DNA of 7,291 bases from Burkholderiales bacterium (GCA_026125625.1 JAHCKU010000155.1:1-7291), one strand, 5' to 3'; counted from the stretch's first letter, positions 1 to 6,682 are shown. Numbers and translations are program-made. Notes: a model not told the origin generated them from the letters alone.

Positions 1-42
1 AAATCGCCTCGGTCGCGCACGGGATAGTTGTGCAGAGCTTCC

Positions 43-744
43 CTAGCGGCGTGCACGTGCGCGCCGCGCCAGCTGCACCAGGGCTTGGCGCACCTGCCCC
101 GGATTGCCGATGGGTGCGTCGAACTCGAAGCGCAGCAACGCGTCGTCGGCGCGCAGATCGAAGCCGTCGCAATCGATGCCCACCATCCGTACCTCCTGCA
201 CCGTGCGTTCGTGCACCAGCCGGCAGTAGTCGCGCAGGGCCGGGACGTGGTCCTGGTTCATGTGCGCGATGATGGAGGCTTCCGCATCTTCCAGGCTCTC
301 GGCGGCGAGATAGCTCTCGCCCGGGATCCAGTGCAGTCCGCCGAAGCCATGGATGTAGCGTACCTGCAGCGGTTCGATCAGATAGAAGCGGAAGCCGCCG
401 ATCTGCAGGTACTGCGCCTGCTCCGGATAGAAACGCAGATAGCGCTGCTGCAGCGCCTGAACGTCATCCGGCGCGCAGGCGCGGCCGAGCAGGGTCGCGC
501 GCGGATGCGCCTGCAATTCCGGGCCGCTGCTGCATACGATGAAGCTGGCGCGCGCGTCGGCCTCGAGGTTGTGGGTATGCTCGGCCAGGTGACTGATGAG
601 CACCACCGGGCGGCCGCGATGGTCGGTGACGTGCGGCAGGGCCGCGCCGTAAGGATGGCCGGGAAACTTCACGCAATGCGTGGACAGCACGCCGCTGCGG
701 TGGCGGCGCATCAGACGGCGGGCTTCGTGTCCATGAGTCATCAT
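43..744 (-). CDS. HugZ-like heme-utilisation / PNPOx-fold protein with DUF2470 domain
   Basis: A 233-aa protein with two domains. Residues about 5-140 match the FMN/heme-binding split barrel of the pyridoxamine 5'-phosphate oxidase superfamily: PYGAALP at 31-37, then a strand and conserved loop YIHGFGGLHWI at 130-140. Residues about 152-230 match the DUF2470 domain, with HMNQDH at 161-166 and a C-terminal half containing VGIDCDGFDLR. This arrangement is that of the HugZ/HutZ family, whose members bind or degrade heme in the cytoplasm; I infer heme or flavin binding here but cannot prove it. There is no signal peptide. The frame is open to an ATG at 792, but that would overlap wrbA. The ATG at 744 (or the next codon, 741) is preferred because a GGGAAG ribosome-binding site lies 5-8 nt upstream at 750-755. 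The gene follows wrbA by 13 bp and is probably co-transcribed with it. Other PNPOx-fold flavoproteins remain possible. Confidence 0.86.
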   Translation of the reverse strand: MMTHGHEARRLMRRHRSGVLSTHCVKFPGHPYGAALPHVTDHRGRPVVLISHLAEHTHNLEADARASFIVCSSGPELQAHPRATLLGRACAPDDVQALQQRYLRFYPEQAQYLQIGGFRFYLIEPLQVRYIHGFGGLHWIPGESYLAAESLEDAEASIIAHMNQDHVPALRDYCRLVHERTVQEVRMVGIDCDGFDLRADDALLRFEFDAPIGNPGQVRQALVQLARRARARR

Positions 745-757
745 GCACGCTTCCCGT

Positions 758-1354
758 TCATGCGCGTGCCTGCTTGAGGGCGATCGTGGCAAGCCGCCGG
801 CCGAGCGCGCTGCACAGCCGCTGCTCGTCGTCGGTGAGCGGCCGATCGTCGCCGATGCCGGCCACGTGACTGGCGCCGTAGGGCGTGCCGCCGCTTTGGG
901 TGCTGCTCAGTTGTGCCTCGGTATAGGGCAGGCCCATGATCAGCATACCGTGATGGAGCAGCGGCAGCATCATCGACAGCAAGGTCGATTCCTGCCCGCC
1001 GTGCATGGTGGCGGTGGAGGTGAACAATGCCGCCGGCTTGCCCGCCAGAGCGCCGCTCAGCCACAACGCCGAGGTCGAATCCAGGAAATACTTCAGCGGC
1101 GCGGCCATGTTACCGAAGCGCGTCGGGCTGCCGAGCGCCAGACCGATGCACTCTTCGAGATCCCGCAGCTCGACATACGGTGGCCCGTCATCGGGGATGT
1201 CCGGCTGCGTGGCTTCGCATACCGCCGACACCCTGGGTACGGTGCGCAGCCGCGCCCGGGTGCCCGCCACGCCGTCGATGCCGCGCGCCACGAGCTGCGC
1301 CATCTGCTTCACGGCGCCGGTGCGGCTGTAGTACAGAACGAGAATGTCGGACAT
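758..1354 (-). CDS. wrbA: NAD(P)H:quinone oxidoreductase, WrbA family flavodoxin-like protein
   Basis: A 198-aa protein, the same length as E. coli WrbA from the chosen start. It is a cytoplasmic FMN enzyme of the flavodoxin fold; the family carries out two-electron reduction of quinones with NAD(P)H, avoiding semiquinone radicals. Visible family motifs are the FMN phosphate loop YSRTGAV (9-15), the segment GSPTRFGNMAAPLKYFLD (75-92), HGGQE (118-122) and GGTPYGAS (155-162). The loop has RTG where E. coli WrbA has MYG. The frame extends upstream to 1420, but the ATG at 1354 aligns with the family N-terminus (MSDILVLYYS) and the extension would cross the probable promoter. No clear Shine-Dalgarno is seen before 1354, and the leader predicted from the TATAAT box would be only about 15 nt. 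It is the first gene of a unit with the HugZ-like gene. Confidence 0.93.
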   Translation of the reverse strand: MSDILVLYYSRTGAVKQMAQLVARGIDGVAGTRARLRTVPRVSAVCEATQPDIPDDGPPYVELRDLEECIGLALGSPTRFGNMAAPLKYFLDSTSALWLSGALAGKPAALFTSTATMHGGQESTLLSMMLPLLHHGMLIMGLPYTEAQLSSTQSGGTPYGASHVAGIGDDRPLTDDEQRLCSALGRRLATIALKQARA

Positions 1355-1367
1355 GGGATGGACAGGG

Positions 1368-1391
1368 CGAGCGGCTATTATAGGCCGCTCG
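1368..1391. promoter_or_regulatory. Operator-like dyad enclosing the wrbA -10 box
   Basis: An 8-bp perfect inverted repeat (CGAGCGGC at 1368-1375, GCCGCTCG at 1384-1391) is separated by 8 bp of AT-rich sequence. On the minus strand that spacer contains a perfect TATAAT (1382 down to 1377), which would place transcription start near 1370 and give wrbA a leader of about 15 nt. There is no good -35 hexamer 16-18 bp further upstream. This suggests an activator-dependent promoter, or one whose -10 box is occluded when a dimeric regulator binds the dyad. A second, smaller dyad (GTGCA-CC-TGCAC) follows at 1391-1402. The dyads and the -10 box are seen directly; regulator binding is inference. Confidence 0.5.
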
Positions 1392-1425
1392 TGCACCTGC
1401 ACCGCCTCGTACCCGAACATCGATC

Positions 1426-2823
1426 ATGACACCCATGCTGCACAACCGGCCCTTCGCCGACATCCACATCGGAGACAGCGCGTGCCTCACGCGCACGGTG
1501 ACCGGTTCCGACATCAGGACCTTCGCCGTGCTCTGCGGCGACGTCAACCCGCTGCACGTGGACGAGCGCTTCGCCGCCGCGCACGGCGACGGGCGCCTGA
1601 CCGCCCATGGCATGTGGGCCGGTGCACTCGTCTCCAGCGTCCTGGGCAACGAACTGCCCGGTCCGGGCACCGTCTGTCTGACGCAGCAGCTGCGCTTCGT
1701 CAAGCGCATCGCGGCCGACGACACCATCACTGCCACGGTGACGGTGCGCGAGAAGCGCATCGAGAGCCGCATCGTGGTGCTGGATTGCGAATGCGCCAAC
1801 CAGCACGGCGAGATCGTCGCCCTGGGCAGTGCCGAGGTGATCGCCGCGGCGGAAAGCGTCTCGCTGCCGCGACCGTCCGCCGATGCGCTCGCGTCGCAGG
1901 CGCACGAAAAGTTCGAGCAGCTTCTCGCCCGGGTGCGGACGCTGCCGGCGATCAGCACCGCGGTGGCGCATCCATGCAGCGACGCGGCGCTGGGCGCCGT
2001 GGTCGAGGCCGCGCAGGCCGGACTGATCGTTCCCACGCTGGTCGGCCCGGCGGAGAAGATCCGCATGTACGCGCAGCGCCTGCGTGCCGACATCTCCGAC
2101 TACCCGTTGGTGGACGTTCCGCACAGCCATGCCGCGGCAGCCAAGGCGGTCGAGCTGGTGCGACAGGGCATGGCCCAGGTGCTGATGAAGGGCAGCCTGC
2201 ATACCGACGAGCTGCTGGCCGAAGTGGTCAAGCGCGACACCGGCCTGCGCACCGAGCGCCGGCTGTCGCACGTGTTCGTCATGGACGTGCCGTCCTATCA
2301 CAAGCCGCTGATGGTGACCGACGCTGCCATCAACATCTATCCGACGCTCGAGGAGAAGGCCGACATCTGCCGCAACGCCATCGACCTCGCGCACGCGCTG
2401 CGCATCGCGCATCCGAAGGTGGCGATCCTGTCGGCGGTGGAGACCATCAACCCCAAGATTCCCTCGACCACCGATGCGGCGTCCTTGTGCAAGATGGCCG
2501 AGCGCGGGCAGATCACAGGCGGGATCCTGGACGGCCCGCTGGCGATGGACAATGCCATCAGCCGCGAGGCCGCGGCCATCAAGGGCATCGTTTCCGAGGT
2601 CGCAGGCGATGCCGATGTCCTGCTGGTGCCCGACCTGGAGGCAGGCAACATCCTGGCCAAGCAGCTCACCTTCATGGCGCAGGCGGATGCAGCCGGGATC
2701 GTGCTCGGTGCACGCGTGCCCATCGTCCTGACCAGCCGCGCCGACGGTGTGCGCGCGCGTCTGGCCTCGTGCGCGGTGGCGGTGGTCATGGCGCACGTGC
2801 GCCAGACCGGCAGGCCGGATTGA
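1426..2823 (+). CDS. Bifunctional MaoC-type enoyl-CoA hydratase / phosphate acetyl(butyryl)transferase
   Basis: A 465-aa fusion protein. Residues about 10-140 are a MaoC hot-dog domain with the (R)-specific hydratase motif CGDVNPLHVDE; Asp39 and His44 are the expected catalytic pair. After a linker, residues about 160-462 form a phosphate acetyl/butyryltransferase (PTA_PTB) domain, with LMKGSLHTDELL from 253, DGPLAMDNAIS (369-379) and LVPDLEAGNILAKQL (from 400). The transferase half exchanges CoA for phosphate on an acyl-CoA, giving an acyl phosphate. The hydratase half would interconvert trans-enoyl-CoA and (R)-3-hydroxyacyl-CoA. This fusion is a known family, usually annotated as bifunctional enoyl-CoA hydratase/phosphate acetyltransferase. 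The acyl chain preference (acetyl, propionyl or butyryl) cannot be read from sequence. The start is ATG 1426 or the in-frame ATG 1435; neither has a clear ribosome-binding site. The next gene, acetate kinase, begins 12 bp after the stop, so the two form an operon. Confidence 0.93.
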   Translation: MTPMLHNRPFADIHIGDSACLTRTVTGSDIRTFAVLCGDVNPLHVDERFAAAHGDGRLTAHGMWAGALVSSVLGNELPGPGTVCLTQQLRFVKRIAADDTITATVTVREKRIESRIVVLDCECANQHGEIVALGSAEVIAAAESVSLPRPSADALASQAHEKFEQLLARVRTLPAISTAVAHPCSDAALGAVVEAAQAGLIVPTLVGPAEKIRMYAQRLRADISDYPLVDVPHSHAAAAKAVELVRQGMAQVLMKGSLHTDELLAEVVKRDTGLRTERRLSHVFVMDVPSYHKPLMVTDAAINIYPTLEEKADICRNAIDLAHALRIAHPKVAILSAVETINPKIPSTTDAASLCKMAERGQITGGILDGPLAMDNAISREAAAIKGIVSEVAGDADVLLVPDLEAGNILAKQLTFMAQADAAGIVLGARVPIVLTSRADGVRARLASCAVAVVMAHVRQTGRPD

Positions 2824-2835
2824 AGGCTGCTTTGC

Positions 2836-4023
2836 ATGCGTGACTTTCTGCTGGTGATCAACGCCGGCTCGTCGAGCCTGAAGTTCCAGGTGTTCGACGT
2901 ATGCGACGACCGACTGGACATGCGGCTGCGCGGGCAGATCGAAGGGATCGGCACACGCGCGCACTTCAAGGCGCTGGAGGCGGCCGGGGCAGTGCTCGCC
3001 GACGAGCCGCTGCCCGCCGGCCAGGATCAGCGTGCGGCGCTCGATCACCTGGGCAACTGGCTGCGACAGGCTGCCGCGGACGGGCACCTGATCGCGGTGG
3101 GGCATCGCGTGGTGCACGGCGGCGCGCACTACTCCGCGCCCACGCGGGTGAATGCGCAGCTGCTGCGCGAGCTGGAGTCCCTGGTGCCGCTCGCGCCGCT
3201 GCATCAGCCGTTCAATCTGACGCCGATGCGCACGCTGCTGGAAGCACAACCGGAACTGCCGCAGGTGGCCTGCTTCGACACCGCGTTTCACCGCACGCAG
3301 CCGCTGCTGGCCGAGCTGTTTGCGCTGCCCAGGCAGTTCTACGACGAGGGTGTGCGGCGCTACGGCTTCCATGGCCTGTCGTACGAATACATCGCGCGCG
3401 AGCTGCCGCGCCGCGCGCCCGAGCTTGCCCACAAGCGGGTGGTGGTCGCCCATTTGGGCAACGGCGCCAGCCTGTGCGCGCTGGACCATGGCTGCAGTGT
3501 GGCCACTACCATGGGATTTACCGCGCTGGACGGTCTGCCCATGGGCACGCGCTGCGGCGGTCTCGACCCCGGGGTGGTGATCTATCTGGCGCGCGAGCGC
3601 GGCATGGGCATCGATGCCATCGAAGCGCTGCTGTACCAGCGCTCCGGCCTGCTCGGTCTGTCCGGGGAGAGCAATGACATGCGTGCGCTGCTGGCCAGCA
3701 CTTCACCCGGCGCGCGCCTGGCGGTCGACTATTTCGTCTACCGCATCGCACGGGAAATCGGATCGCTGGCTGCGGCCATGGGCGGCATCGATGCACTGGT
3801 GTTCACTGCCGGTATCGGCGAGAACAGCCCGCACATCCGCGCGCAGGTGGCTACGCGCCTGCGCTGGCTGGGTCTGGAACTGGATGCAGCCGCGAACGAT
3901 TCCGGCGCCGCCTGCATCAGCAGGCCGGGCAGCCGCCTGGCGGCGTGGACCATCGCCACCAACGAAGAGCTGATGATCGCGCTGCATACGCGCGAATTAC
4001 TGAATCTCAGCCCCGCGCAGTAG
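2836..4023 (+). CDS. ackA: Acetate kinase
   Basis: A 395-aa cytoplasmic kinase of the acetate/butyrate kinase (ASKHA) family, catalysing acetyl phosphate + ADP to acetate + ATP, reversibly. Family signatures are complete: NAGSSSLK (9-16), GHRVVHGG (89-96), FDTAFH (147-152), RYGFHGLSYEY (175-185), HLGNG, the GLPMGTRCGGLDPG loop, FTAGIGENS, and TNEE near the C-terminus. Residues equivalent to those studied in Methanosarcina acetate kinase are present: Arg91, Asp148, His179, Arg239 and Glu377. The length is normal for the family. The ATG is preceded by TGAAGG (2821-2826), a Shine-Dalgarno that overlaps the stop codon of the upstream gene, with 9 nt to the start; this indicates translational coupling. 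It takes the acyl phosphate made by the upstream transferase domain. Propionate or butyrate could be alternative substrates given the partner. Confidence 0.96.
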   Translation: MRDFLLVINAGSSSLKFQVFDVCDDRLDMRLRGQIEGIGTRAHFKALEAAGAVLADEPLPAGQDQRAALDHLGNWLRQAAADGHLIAVGHRVVHGGAHYSAPTRVNAQLLRELESLVPLAPLHQPFNLTPMRTLLEAQPELPQVACFDTAFHRTQPLLAELFALPRQFYDEGVRRYGFHGLSYEYIARELPRRAPELAHKRVVVAHLGNGASLCALDHGCSVATTMGFTALDGLPMGTRCGGLDPGVVIYLARERGMGIDAIEALLYQRSGLLGLSGESNDMRALLASTSPGARLAVDYFVYRIAREIGSLAAAMGGIDALVFTAGIGENSPHIRAQVATRLRWLGLELDAAANDSGAACISRPGSRLAAWTIATNEELMIALHTRELLNLSPAQ

Positions 4024-4038
4024 TTTTGCAACAGCCTG

Positions 4039-5751
4039 CTAGCGTACCAGGCGCTTGGCGAACTCTATGATGCCCCCCGCGTCCACCGTCTGCGCTGTGT
4101 TCTCCCGCCGCGAGACGTACTCCACCTGACCCTGCTTGAGCCCGCGCTCGCCGATGGTGATGCGGTGTGGAATGCCGATCAGCTCGAGGTCGGCGAACAT
4201 GACCCCGGGACGCTCGTCACGATCGTCGAGCAGCACCTCGATTCCCGCTGCCGACAGCTCTTGATAAAGCATGTCGGCCAAAGCTTTCACCTCGGCGCTC
4301 TTGCGGTAGCCGATGGGGGCGATGGCGATCTCGAAGGGCGCGATCGGCAGCGGCCAGATGATGCCGCGCTCGTCGTGGTTCTGCTCGATCGCGGCGGCGA
4401 CGATGCGTGACACGCCGATGCCATAGCAGCCCATCTCCATCGGGCGCGCCTGCCCGGCCTCGTCCAGATAGGTGGCACCGAGCGCCTCCGAATATTTGGT
4501 GCGCAGCTGGAAGATGTGGCCTACTTCGATGCCGCGGCAGATGCCCAGCCTGCCCTTGCCGTCGGGGCTCGGGTCACCCTCGACCACGTTGCGCAGATCC
4601 GCGATCTCGACCGGCTCCGGCAGATCGCGCCCGAAGTTCACGCCGCTCAGGTGGAAGCCGGTCTCGTTGGCGCCGCACACGAAATCGCTCATGCTCATCA
4701 CCGCGCGGTCGGCGAGCACAGTCAGCCCATGATCGCCCACCGGACCGATCGAGCCCGGCTCGGTGCCCAGGCGGGCACGCACTTCCGCCTCGGTGGCGAA
4801 ACGGAAGCCGTCGTTGAGCAGGAATTTCTTGCTGGCCTTCACTTCGTTGAGCGTGTGATCGCCGCGCAGCAGGATCAGCACTTCGCGCTGATCACCGGCG
4901 ACCACCATCAGGGTCTTGACGACGCCGCTGGGCGGAACCTTCAGGAACGCGCTCACCGCCTCGATGCTGTGCTGGCCGGGGGTGGCAATCTTCGTCATGG
5001 GCTGACCCGGTGCCGCGCGTGCGGCTTGCGGGGCGAGCGCCTCGGCCAGCTCGACGTTGGCGGCGTAGTCCGACTCCAGGCCGTAGGCGATGGCGTCCTC
5101 GCCGGAGTCGGCCAGCACGTGAAACTCGTGCGAGCCGGTGCCGCCGATGGCGCCGGTGTCCGCCGCCACCGCGCGATACTTCAGGCCCAGACGATCGAAG
5201 ATGCGCGAGTAGGCGTCGTACATGTTGCGGTACTCGCGCTCGAGATCGGCGAGGTCGACATGGAAGGAATATGCGTCCTTCATGACGAATTCACGCGCCC
5301 GCATCACACCGAAGCGCGGACGGATCTCGTCGCGGAACTTGGTCTGGATCTGGTAGAAGTTCACCGGCAGCTGGCGGTAGCTGCGGATGTCGCGCCGGGC
5401 GATGTCGGTGATCACCTCCTCGTGCGTGGGTCCGAAGCAGAAGTCGCGCTCGTGACGGTCCTTGATCTTGAGCATCTGCGGGCCGAACTTCTCCCAACGG
5501 CCGGACTCCTGCCACAGCTCGGCGGGCTGTACCGCGGGCAGGAACACCTCCAGGGCGCCGGAGCGATCCATCTCCTCGCGCACGATGTGCTCGACCTTGC
5601 GCAGGGAACGCAGTCCCAGCGGCAGCCAGCTGTACAATCCGCTGCCGAGTTTCCGGATCAGGCCGGCGCGCAGCATCAGCTTGTGGCTGACCAGTTCGGC
5701 TTCGCTCGGGGCTTCCTTCAGCGTGGAAAGGAAGAAGGCTGACGTGCGCAT
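4039..5751 (-). CDS. proS: Prolyl-tRNA synthetase (bacterial type with INS editing domain)
   Basis: A 570-aa class II aminoacyl-tRNA synthetase that charges tRNA-Pro, close to the 572 aa of the E. coli enzyme, with an N-terminus (MRTSAFFLSTLKEAP) that aligns from residue 1. The catalytic core carries LWQESGRW (79-86), GPTHEEVITD (107-116), motif 2 around FRDEIRPRFGVMRAREF (139-155) and motif 3 GIGVSRIVAAAIEQ (444-457). A YbaK-like INS domain at about 225-405 hydrolyses mischarged Ala-tRNA-Pro; Lys279 in GVVKT sits at the same number as the editing lysine of E. coli ProRS, and the FHLSGVNFGRD segment (366-376) is present. Residues about 470-565 are the anticodon-binding domain. The ribosome-binding site before 5751 is weak, but no in-frame ATG, GTG or TTG lies between it and the upstream stop. 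The gene converges on ackA and diverges from the spermidine-synthase-like gene. Confidence 0.98.
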   Translation of the reverse strand: MRTSAFFLSTLKEAPSEAELVSHKLMLRAGLIRKLGSGLYSWLPLGLRSLRKVEHIVREEMDRSGALEVFLPAVQPAELWQESGRWEKFGPQMLKIKDRHERDFCFGPTHEEVITDIARRDIRSYRQLPVNFYQIQTKFRDEIRPRFGVMRAREFVMKDAYSFHVDLADLEREYRNMYDAYSRIFDRLGLKYRAVAADTGAIGGTGSHEFHVLADSGEDAIAYGLESDYAANVELAEALAPQAARAAPGQPMTKIATPGQHSIEAVSAFLKVPPSGVVKTLMVVAGDQREVLILLRGDHTLNEVKASKKFLLNDGFRFATEAEVRARLGTEPGSIGPVGDHGLTVLADRAVMSMSDFVCGANETGFHLSGVNFGRDLPEPVEIADLRNVVEGDPSPDGKGRLGICRGIEVGHIFQLRTKYSEALGATYLDEAGQARPMEMGCYGIGVSRIVAAAIEQNHDERGIIWPLPIAPFEIAIAPIGYRKSAEVKALADMLYQELSAAGIEVLLDDRDERPGVMFADLELIGIPHRITIGERGLKQGQVEYVSRRENTAQTVDAGGIIEFAKRLVR

Positions 5752-5783
5752 GGCGAGGACATGACTCCGCAGGCAAAGACGCT

Positions 5784-5793
5784 ATTCTACAAT
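5784..5793. promoter_or_regulatory. Overlapping divergent -10 boxes between proS and the SpeE-like gene
   Basis: Within the 79-bp divergent gap, TACAAT at 5788-5793 reads towards the spermidine-synthase-like gene. TAGAAT (minus strand, 5789 down to 5784) reads towards proS. Each matches the sigma-70 -10 consensus at five of six positions, and the two share two base pairs. Predicted leaders are about 30 nt for each gene. Neither has a convincing -35 hexamer at 16-18 bp, so the assignment rests on the -10 boxes and their location. Confidence 0.35.
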
Positions 5794-5815
5794 CGCCATC
5801 CTCGACAACGGACCG

Positions 5816-5825
5816 CACCTCCTTT
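5816..5825 (-). promoter_or_regulatory. Perfect Shine-Dalgarno-like tract not placed at an annotated start
   Basis: On the minus strand this reads AAAGGAGGTG, nine bases of which are fully complementary to the 16S rRNA 3' tail. It lies about 65 nt upstream of the proS ATG, too far to serve it. A TTG nine nt downstream of AGGAGG opens an 8-codon frame ending in TAG (5808 down to 5782). On the plus strand the same bases (CACCTCCTTT) fall just before the ATG at 5831 and resemble the anti-Shine-Dalgarno itself. A leader peptide for proS, or chance, are both possible. Confidence 0.25.
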
Positions 5826-5830
5826 CATCC

Positions 5831-6610
5831 ATGGGATTACTCACGCGCCTGCGCCGGCGCAGCGCCGCGCACGGCGTGCATATCAGCGAGCAGGACGGCA
5901 TCCGCTACCTGCATCTGGGCAGCGACACGATCCAGAGCGGCATGCGCCTGAGCGAGCCGACCGAACTGGTGCTGTCGTATACCCGCAGCATGCTCGCCTT
6001 TCTGCTGTTCGCGCCCGAACCGTCGCGCGTGCTCAACATCGGACTGGGCGGTGGCTCCCTGGCCAAGTGGATCCATCGCCACCTCCCCGCCACGCAGCAG
6101 GTGGTGGTCGAGCTCAGCCCCGAAGTGATCGCCTGCGCCCGCCAGTATTTCCATGTCCCGATGGACGATGCGCGCCTCAGGGTGATCGAGGCGGACGGTG
6201 CGGCGTGGGTGGCAGCGCATCCGCAATGTTGCGACGTGATCCTGGTGGACGGTTACGACGGCCGGGCGCTGGCATCCGAGTTGAGCAGCGACGGCTTCTA
6301 CGCCGCCGCCGCCGCCGGGCTCGAATCCGACGGCATCCTGGTGGTGAACCTGTGGGGTAACGATCGGCGTTTCGATGCCAATCTGCAGCGTATCCAGCGT
6401 GCATTCGACGGACGCATCTGCTGCGTGCCGGCGGCACAGCGCGGCAACGTGGCAGTACTGGCGTTCCGCCGTGCGCCCACCGGCACGCGCTGGCATGAGC
6501 TGCAGGCGCGGGCTCAGGCACTGCAGGCGCGCTTCGGCATCGAGTTCACGGACATCGTGGGCAGCATGAAGACGCTCAACCCCCATAGCAGCGTGCGCCT
6601 GTTGATATGA
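5831..6610 (+). CDS. Spermidine-synthase-like protein (Rossmann methyltransferase-fold aminopropyltransferase family)
   Basis: A 259-aa protein resembling the spermine/spermidine synthase family. A short N-terminal beta region (about 15-45) is followed by a Rossmann core: motif I VLNIGLGGGSLAKW (67-80) for the nucleoside-containing substrate, acidic strand-2 end VVVELSPEV (91-99), and DVILVDGYDG (135-144) where true spermidine synthases carry a DSSDP-like active-site motif. Asp140 and Asp143 are kept, but the residues between and after differ. The protein may therefore use another acceptor amine or have lost aminopropyl transfer. There is no signal peptide or membrane segment, unlike the larger fused membrane members of this family. 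No Shine-Dalgarno precedes the ATG at 5831. A run of five GCC codons (6302-6316) encodes AAAAA. No speD (AdoMet decarboxylase) gene is visible nearby, so a polyamine role has no contextual support. A methyltransferase is the main alternative. Confidence 0.8.
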   Translation: MGLLTRLRRRSAAHGVHISEQDGIRYLHLGSDTIQSGMRLSEPTELVLSYTRSMLAFLLFAPEPSRVLNIGLGGGSLAKWIHRHLPATQQVVVELSPEVIACARQYFHVPMDDARLRVIEADGAAWVAAHPQCCDVILVDGYDGRALASELSSDGFYAAAAAGLESDGILVVNLWGNDRRFDANLQRIQRAFDGRICCVPAAQRGNVAVLAFRRAPTGTRWHELQARAQALQARFGIEFTDIVGSMKTLNPHSSVRLLI

Positions 6611-6623
6611 CACCTCGATGCGG

Positions 6624-6647
6624 GCATGGGCCCAGGGCCGGACATGC
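6624..6647 (+). terminator. Possible hairpin after the SpeE-like gene
   Basis: Starting 13 nt after the stop codon, GCATG (6624-6628) pairs with CATGC (6643-6647), and GGCC (6629-6632) pairs with GGCC (6636-6639) across a CAG loop, leaving a three-base GGA bulge. The helix is GC-rich with nine pairs but has no following T-run, so it is at best a weak or Rho-assisted terminator, or an RNA-stability element. Confidence 0.25.
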
Positions 6648-6682
6648 TGCTGGGCTTGGCCGCAGTTCACCGGGGAGGCTGC

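Noticed and set aside
1..42. Possible beginning of a further minus-strand gene after the HugZ-like stop, reading LHNYPVRDRGD.
   Set aside because: Too short, with only CTG or GTG as possible starts, and no family can be recognised from a dozen residues.
28..777. A 249-codon plus-strand frame opposite the HugZ-like gene.
   Set aside because: The opposite strand encodes recognisable PNPOx-fold and DUF2470 domains; this frame has none.
1359..1364. TGGACA, a near-consensus -35 box reading towards the MaoC-Pta gene.
   Set aside because: The AT-rich TATTAT is only 11 bp downstream and no -10-like hexamer lies at 16-18 bp.
1344..2843. A 499-codon plus-strand frame overlapping the MaoC-Pta gene.
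   Set aside because: Its translation is a low-complexity Arg/Gly/Ala/His-rich string, while the overlapping frame encodes two clear enzyme domains.
1378..3489. A 703-codon minus-strand open frame opposite the MaoC-Pta and ackA genes.
   Set aside because: It is antisense to two proteins with complete family motifs; its translation is rich in Arg, His, Gln and Gly with no domain. Long antisense frames are expected opposite GC-rich genes with biased third positions.
4516..5742. A 408-codon plus-strand open frame opposite proS.
   Set aside because: It is antisense to a full-length prolyl-tRNA synthetase and has no recognisable motifs; a codon-bias shadow.
6302..6316. Five tandem GCC codons in the SpeE-like gene as a phase-variation tract.
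   Set aside because: A trinucleotide repeat changes alanine number without shifting frame, and such runs are common in GC-rich genes.
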